DNA from: Apodemus sylvaticus
Lineage: Eukaryota; Chordata; Mammalia; Rodentia; Muridae
NCBI RefSeq assembly: GCF_947179515.1
Contig: NC_067473.1
Location: forward strand, 124,731,909-124,795,908
Reading direction: 5' to 3'
DNA: 64,000 nt
Below the pieces are notes generated by a model. The model did not search any database, was not told the DNA's origin, and saw nothing but the letters and a program-made list of their open reading frames with translations. The stretch's first letter is position 1. Each line of letters starts with the position of its first letter. The position numbers and the translations under genes were made by a program. Positions 57,801 through 64,000 of the stretch are shown in pieces.

Positions 57801-57811
57801 ATAACAAAGAT

Positions 57812-57960
57812 CTATGAAGGGTTGGCAAGAAGGCACTAGCCCTGCAAGCCTGGTAACAGAGTTTGATCCCCAGAATCCAGGAGAAAACAAACCAACTGAA
57901 CAGCTGCCCTCTGACCTCCACATGCATGGCATGCCCCCCATGACAATAAATAAAACATTC
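57812..57960 (+). repeat. B3/B4-like SINE, sense
   Basis: The segments agggttggcaagaaggcact, gtaacagagtttgatcccca and ccctctgacctccacatgca follow a diverged tRNA-class SINE, ending in acaataaataaaac. Confidence 0.5.
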
Positions 57961-59167
57961 AGGGTGCTGGGTGCTGCTCTGCCAAAGTGTCTGTCAGAAG
58001 CTTCTGTGTCTGGGAAACCTCGGAAGGAATGGAAGAAACTAAGAGTATAGACCCTCAGCACTGTATGCTTCCGAAATGCTAATGCTACCACGTCCATTCT
58101 GGAAAACACCCTAGTGAACTGGTGATTAACACTACTGTGACAACACCCACAAGCTCCATGGATGAACACAGAAATCACTAGAAAATCCCAGACATGGGAT
58201 ACTCCAGCCACCACCAAGACGAGACTCCCACAGAGGGTCCTTTCCCACTTTATTAATGTAAGCTTGATAATATATCAAGATACAGTGACCCCTTACATGT
58301 TATCACAAAGATTACACTGGAAAGAGGGTGAATTTTAACTACAAAGTCTTTAACCAGAATCGAAAAGTCCTGACCCAGCAGCTACAACAAGGTAAGAGAA
58401 ACTGGTTGCCATATTCCTTTAATAACTGGCCTTCCAGATACTCGTGAGGAGGAGACTATCAAACAATGTTTCTTTAAAAATCTTAATAGGCACAGCTTTG
58501 GAACAAGTGCAACAGATGTATAGAACTGATTAAATATTTAAATACCTATGTGGACACGGCATTAGTTTTTGAAATATTAGTTTCAGAAAATATCGACTTG
58601 AGGACTTTATTACTTACTGAGTAAATATATAATACAATGAATATTCATGAACAGTAGGAATTCTCCATTTTAATGTAAGCATGCATACTTGAGTTATAAA
58701 TGATTCAGCTTTGTACTGGTTGGCTCTTACGTTATGATAGGGCTGTGTTCCCTGTCATATGTTACTAAGCAATTTAGGGCAAGGATTTTATGCACTGATT
58801 CTTGGATTATAATACAATGGAAAGTCATTACAGACTAATGATAGAAAACGAATTTTTACAAAGAAACCACCATTTCTCTGTTGATATGTAAACTAACTAG
58901 ACATTAATCTCATCTATTAGTTGAATGGGATTTAATGTATCAGAGATGAATTCTTCCAACATTTTCATTATTCTTCTTTATAGCTATATAAGCTTGTGAC
59001 TGCAATGTGTTCCCAACCTTTGTTGCAATGAAAAGGTAGCTACGAGAGATTAGAACCATTAGGGAAGAAACCAGATAGAATTTTTTCCCCCTTTTCACTC
59101 TCTCAATGGCCCCCACCAAGTACAGTACCCCCCCCCCCCCAGAGAGTAGCATACAATTGTGACTGTT

Positions 59168-59169
59168 GA

Positions 59170-59200
<31 letters not shown>

Positions 59201-59243
59201 GAAGGAAGGAAGGAAGGAAGGAAGGAAGGAAGGAAGGAAGGAA

Positions 59244-59325
<82 letters not shown>

Positions 59326-59326
59326 G
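59168..59326. repeat. (GAAA)n(GGAA)n(GAAA)n purine tract
   Basis: About 159 bp of pure purine on the plus strand: eight GAAA units, about 12 GGAA units, then about 19 GAAA units. It is capable of triplex (H-DNA) formation. Long open frames of Glu/Arg/Lys or Ser/Phe/Leu come from the repeat. Confidence 0.97.
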
Positions 59327-59627
59327 GGGTGGGTGAGACCACTAAGGAAGAAAAAGAGAAACAGGTCCAGGGAGAAATTTATTATTTCACAGCATTCTTT
59401 CAGAACTAAAAGTTCTATCTAGACTTCAAAACCACAAAACTATATATAATCAATATAGCCAGGAAACTCAACAGAAATGTTTGCTGTATTCCTTGTAGAA
59501 GGGATAGGGTCTCTTAGCAGTCTACTGAGGTTTTCAGAAGAAGAGGAAATGTTACAAAAACAAAAGAAGTACTCATTTCTGATCAGGAGCTCAAAATACT
59601 GTTAGAAAAACCCTGAGGTGATTAAGA

Positions 59628-60165
59628 GGGCTGGGGTGCAGCTCACGTAGGAGAGAAGCTGCCTAGCATACATGAAGCCCTGAGGTCATTCACCAGCAAC
59701 ACAGAAAACAGCCATGTCGGCGTACACCTGGACCCCAGTTCTCCAGAGGCAGAAGTAGGAAGATCAAAAAGTTCAAGGGCATCCTTAGCTAAACAGTAAG
59801 TTGGGGCCATGTGGTGCTTTGAAAGAAAATGGCCCCCATAGGCTCATAGGGAGTGTCACTATTAGGAAATTGTAGTCCTTGTTGCACGAAGTACTTCACA
59901 GGGGGTGGTCTTTGAGATTTCAGATGTTCAAGACCGGCCTTTCTTGCTGCCTGTGGATCTGGTGTAGAGCCCTCAGCTCCTTCTTGCATGCCACCATGCT
60001 TCCTGACAGGACAATAATGGACCAAACCTCTCAACAGTAAGCCAGCCCCAATGAAATGTTTCCTTTATAAGAGTTGCCATGGTTATGGTGTCTTTTTACA
60101 GCCTTAGAAACTCTAACTAAAATGGGCTAGCTTGGGCTATGTGAGACCCTGTCTCAAAAAGTTTG
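59628..60165 (+). repeat. B4 SINE, sense, split by an LTR
   Basis: The left part (59628-59809) has the tRNA-like head gagggctggggtgcagctca and the B1-like body up to gtaagttggggcca. The right part (60125-60165) resumes with ggctagcttgggctatgtga and gaccctgtctcaaaaag. The two parts join in B4 order. Confidence 0.85.
59810..60124 (+). mobile_element. Solo LTR (MaLR, MT-like) with 5-bp target duplication, inside a B4
   Basis: The segments tgtggtgctttgaaagaaaa, tggcccccataggctcatag, gtaagccagccccaatgaaa and agagttgccatggttatggt identify the LTR. It is flanked by ggcca (59805-59809) and ggcta (60125-60129), a 5-bp target-site duplication with one transition. Confidence 0.88.
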
Positions 60166-60169
60166 AGAG

Positions 60170-62990
60170 GAAAAAAAAAAAAGAAGGGAGGAAGAGAAGA
60201 AAGGAAAAGAGACTGAGGAAAAAGAATGTCTCAACGTGAGACCAAACAATAGGCTCCTGGCACTTGGGACCTGGCACTTGACAGGACTTTATAAAAGCTC
60301 TCCTCCAGTGTGGCTACTTTCCTTTTCCATATAGATTAGAAATTGGCACTGGGGACAACAGGACTGCCATTTGACAAATTCCTAAAGCAAATGCACGGGT
60401 GTCCCAGAGCATCACTGAATTCCTGTGGCACAGATGGGGATGTTGGCTCACCTAGGACCAGGCAAACACTGGGGATGCAAGAACAATTCCCTCATGCTGC
60501 CCCGTCTCAGGGTCATCCCATCCTATCCTGCTGCCCTGGTGAATCTGAAGACAGTGGACAGCATCCAGTGTGGAGACCTTATTGCACAACAAGAGGGGCT
60601 CTGCAGATCACCACAGGTGGAGATCTGAAATGGCAGCTATACAGGATTCCTTGTGTTTATCCACCTTCTAACTCTCTCTCAGCATCCTGTAGCTCTCCTT
60701 GGAAACTGTATCTCACCCACTGACACTGGCCAAGATCCAGAAAAACATAAGACAAAAACTGGCAAATCTCCCAGCACAGCTCATTAATAATCTGCAAATG
60801 ATGCCCTTCAAGCCACAGGTCATGGCGGTACAGATTCACATCTGTCATGTAAAAGCAGTGCCTTGGTGCTAGAGGTCCACAGGTATTACCTGCTTGGAGC
60901 TGGCCCTCACTGAGCACTGCCCCCTAGGTACTTTAAACACCCACTCACTACTTCTTAGTGCCAACTGCACACACTGCTCTGAGGTCCTTTTGACGCAACG
61001 CACCTTCTTCTCTAAAGCCAAATTCCTTTCATCTTGGAGTATCTTCCTGAGTCAAATCCAAGGCGGGACACCTTCATTCAATCTAGAATGCTACTCAGCA
61101 CTGTTCTCACAGACCGTGTCAATTCTCAATGGGTTTCTATCACCTTTTCCTCTCTAAGAAAGCATCCATGGTACCTGCAGAAAAATACCAGCCTAACCAC
61201 TGTAATGCCAAATGCATTTTAGACCCATTGAAGTAAGATAAACTGAGGACACTCAACAGTTCTGTCCTTACTGAAGAGTCAAACTGATCTGAGTAATCTA
61301 AATACACTGCATAGAAAGATGACGCATCAAGACCTCTAACTTAGCTTCACACGATGTGAAATCAAGGACATCGACACTTTCCAGTGTGTACTGTCTGAAA
61401 TAAATGAATTAACTTCTTAGACTGTATCACATAGCGCTCCGATTACAGTTATTCAGAGCCTGTGCGTTGTAAAAGTGTGTGGAAAGAAACAAAAGGATGA
61501 AATAACCATCCTGTCAATCCTCCACCCACAGAATGTGCCTAATTACACCTCGGGCTCAGTGATGGAAATCCATTCGCATGCTGTGTAAGCACTGACTGGA
61601 TCACTATGTCCCACAATCCAGATGTCATCCCTTACTGTATTGTGAATTACAATAATGCCACCAAATCTTAAGTCAATAGGAGTTTAAGGTACTTAGGAAA
61701 ATGTGACATTTGGGAAGGGAGGGCTTCTCAATGTCTGCAGAAACAAGAGAGAAGCTTTTGTACTATATAATTAGTTTAAAAAAAACGTATCTTACATTCA
61801 ATAGTTGTAACATATTTATGATGCCTAACTGATATAATTATGAATGGGCAATATTTATTATTCCACTCTATTGCCAGGATAGTCATCTGATTATTTCACT
61901 CCCTTTTCTGTTTTTCCCCTCCCCTTGCCTGACTTGATGCTCATTTCACTGTGAAGGTCTTGTTACTCTTGTTTACCACCTCCTTTTGACAAAAAAATGA
62001 CTATTCAGATTAAGGTAACCTGTGAACTACTGCCTGTAAAACAAATGTCGCATCACTGGAATGGCTCGTTCCTGAACTGTAACAAAGACAGGGATATGAG
62101 CCCCATGAGAACACCTCTGGTAACAGCTTCATTTGTCCTAGCAACAGACACTACCTAGTAACTATGCTACCGAGATGTCCAGAATGCTGTATCAGCATGT
62201 AAACTAGTTCATAGGTGGGGCCACTGCATTATGCCCATATAAAAATAGGAATTTGATAATGAACTCTTCTCCTTATGAAAATTAACTTCAAATTACTCCA
62301 ATAACACCTTGTCCATATCTAGAATTGCTCTTTCAATACCCAGATGGGGTTATCCCTACAACTGACCATGTGGACTAATTGGCGAATTAATATTCCTTGA
62401 ACAACAACAATCTTTGAAAGGTTAAAAAAGTGAACCGCCATCAAACCCACAGCTTTGCTACCAATCAACAGTAAGTTCTGAGACCTTCAAATGCCAAAAA
62501 GCAGGATCCAGAAAAGACAAAAGAATTCCTAGGTCTGGATTTGAAACCTACAATACAGACATATAACAAGAGAGATGGGCTTTCAGAGTTCAGAGGGGTG
62601 CTTACATTCTGTGTATTCTAATCTTCAGCAGGTTACTTCCAGACTTACACCAGTAACCACTGTCCAAACTTAATGCTTTCAGGCAGAAACTTCAGGGGAA
62701 ATACCACAGCCCTTTGCCACCTCTTTAAGAAGGAGAAGCCCAGGTCTCAGTTCTGGCATTTTCTCTGCTTCCTGAGTATGGAATGCCAGAACAAGGACAT
62801 GGTGGGGTCTTACATCTACACATTCACAGTGTGATTCTTGAAATTAATTATATTTTAGAGAGATTACAAGTGCCAGGTGGCAGTCTCACAGAAAATGGGG
62901 AAGATCAATCCCTACATAAACATCTTTCATAGATCGCCCTTTTTGGAGTCACCTGAAACAATACCAAGATTTGGAGAGGAGAGTATGTTC
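60170..62990. other. Repeat-poor intron block
   Basis: For about 2.8 kb I recognise no transposable element except a short A/G tract at 60170-60225. The part at 61380-61900 is rich in ATTA/TAAT cores and ordered AT-rich motifs. It is a candidate conserved non-coding element, by inference. Confidence 0.35.
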
Positions 62991-62994
62991 TAGG

Positions 62995-63660
62995 GAAAGG
63001 GCTCGAGAGCAAGTACTTGACAGGCAAGTGCGAGGACCTGAGTCTGAATCTCCAGACCACATGTGCTGGTGAGTTCTTGTCAACCTGATATAAACTACAG
63101 ACACCCGGAAAGTGAGGGACTTTTAAGGGAGGAGTTGCTGCCATCAGATTTGTTTGGAGGAATGTATATGGGGCATTTTCTTGATTAAAGATTGATGTGG
63201 AAAGACCCAGCTTACTTGAAGCAGTGCTAAACCAATAACACTCTGAGTAAGCGATGGGGAGCAAGTAAGAAAGCAGCATTCTTCCATGGTCTCTACACCA
63301 ATACCTGCCTTGAGTACCTGCCATGACTTCCATGGAGTCGGAAGAAAAAATTAGTTTCTCCCCAAGTTGCTTTTGGTGTTTATCACAGCAGAGGGGTAAC
63401 AGCAAGTAAATCCTCATGTTGAATTCTACAGCTGTAATACTAATGGTTCTATAGCAAGATGGAAGGTAGAGAGGAGAGAACTCCCCAAGGCCTACAGAGC
63501 AGCTAATTTGGCATACACAGCCGTGGATAATCAGAAACCCTGACTCAAACAATTTGGTGAGTGAGGAATGATGTGCTAGGTTGTCCTGCCCTCAACATAT
63601 GTGTCCATATACATACATAAACACACTTATACACGTTTAAGCACATGTACAAAAGACAAA
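62995..63660 (+). repeat. B4 SINE, sense, split by an LTR
   Basis: The left part (62995-63061) shows gggctcgagagcaagtactt and gcgaggacctgagtctgaat. The right part (63408-63660) shows gatggaaggtagagaggaga, gaactccccaaggcctacag, atttggcatacacagccgtg and a CA-rich end. The order of parts fits one B4 copy. Confidence 0.7.
63062..63407 (+). mobile_element. LTR, ERVL/MaLR type, sense, inside a B4
   Basis: The segments gttcttgtcaacctgatata, gggcattttcttgattaaag and ccccaagttgcttttggtgt, then tttatcacagcagaggggta, identify the same LTR family as the element at 1361, here in plus orientation. The ends are diverged and no clear target duplication is visible. Confidence 0.75.
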
Positions 63661-64000
63661 AAGAAGATAGTAAGTTAATAAAAATGTGTTTATTAAATCC
63701 TTGCTCCAATGTTGTCATCTATAGCAATGAAAAACTGAAGGCAAGGCATTGAAAGAATGGAACACAAGTTTTATCAAGTTTCAGAAGTCCCTTGTTTTTA
63801 CATCAATTTTCTTTTACTCCAAGTCAACAAACACAAATTCACCTAACACTGCAAAATCCATCTCAGTACTAAATTCAAGATGCCAGCAGTTCCCTCAGTG
63901 TAGGAAAGCCAATGGATCCAGTGCTTACAAACACTACTCTCCACAGGATGCTGGACAGGTTACAGAGCCACCTGCATCTCAATTACTAATTCTACAACAT

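Larger units (their letters stand above)
40234..64000 (-). other. Magi1: Magi1 intron, upstream of the GuK exon (partial)
   Basis: All 23.8 kb to the right of the acceptor at 40234 looks intronic. I see no exon with MAGI1 similarity and paired splice signals. The preceding exon, which would supply the T of the Cys codon, lies outside the window. The intron holds SINEs, L2 and MIR relics, an old L1M piece, a rodent L1 piece, alternating purine-pyrimidine tracts and a GAAA/GGAA tract. The first 2.5 kb next to the exon is nearly free of recognisable repeats. Confidence 0.9.

Noticed and set aside
59103..59422. Ser/Phe/Leu and Lys/Arg/Glu repeat proteins
   Set aside because: Translations of the GAAA/GGAA tract in opposite directions.
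62905..63552. Longest open frame of the window, 215 codons on the minus strand
   Set aside because: It runs across an LTR and the two halves of a B4 SINE, in antisense to both. It is a chance frame over repeats.
1..64000. A previously undescribed multi-gene system
   Set aside because: All coding signal belongs to three exons of one known gene. The rest behaves as intron with transposable elements and simple repeats.

Overview
This window is mammalian nuclear DNA from a murid rodent (mouse-like or rat-like). The evidence is many B1, B2, B3 and B4/RSINE1 SINEs, rodent L1 (Lx-type) 3' UTR and ORF2 pieces, rodent ERVL/MaLR-type LTRs, a URR1-like hAT element and long simple repeats, over a thinner layer of old mammalian MIR, L2 and L1M. 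Few ID elements and several fairly intact B2 copies lean towards a mouse-like genome, but the species cannot be fixed from sequence alone.

The only gene I can support is Magi1 (membrane-associated guanylate kinase, WW and PDZ domain containing 1), transcribed right to left on the minus strand. Three consecutive internal coding exons are visible: 40114-40233 (start of the guanylate-kinase-like domain), 16391-16597 (end of that domain plus an acidic linker) and 9554-9755 (linker plus the first half of WW domain 1). All three have AG/GT borders, and their phases join without a break (C|GC, G|GA, G|CC, then GA| leaving the window). They correspond to about 176 codons. No promoter, first exon, last exon or poly(A) site of Magi1 lies here. 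Everything else is intron.

Layout by plus coordinates. 1-9553: downstream intron, with a structured ERVL-type element at 1361-3155 and several SINEs. 9756-16390: 6.6-kb intron with an L1 fragment, a GAA tract, an LTR and a 13-bp degenerate minisatellite. 16598-40113: 23.5-kb intron with L1 3' ends, B1/B2 pairs, a head-to-head LTR pair split by a hAT element, an antisense L1 of about 5 kb with nested insertions, and a 21-bp minisatellite. 40234-64000: upstream intron, comparatively poor in repeats near the exon, with Z-DNA-type alternating tracts, L2/MIR relics and two B4 SINEs each split by an LTR.

I found no new gene system. The points of most value are the primer-binding site complementary to tRNA-Leu(UAA) in the 1.3-3.2 kb element, the nested insertions that give relative ages, two unusual minisatellites, and several repeat-poor intronic blocks worth testing as conserved regulatory DNA.
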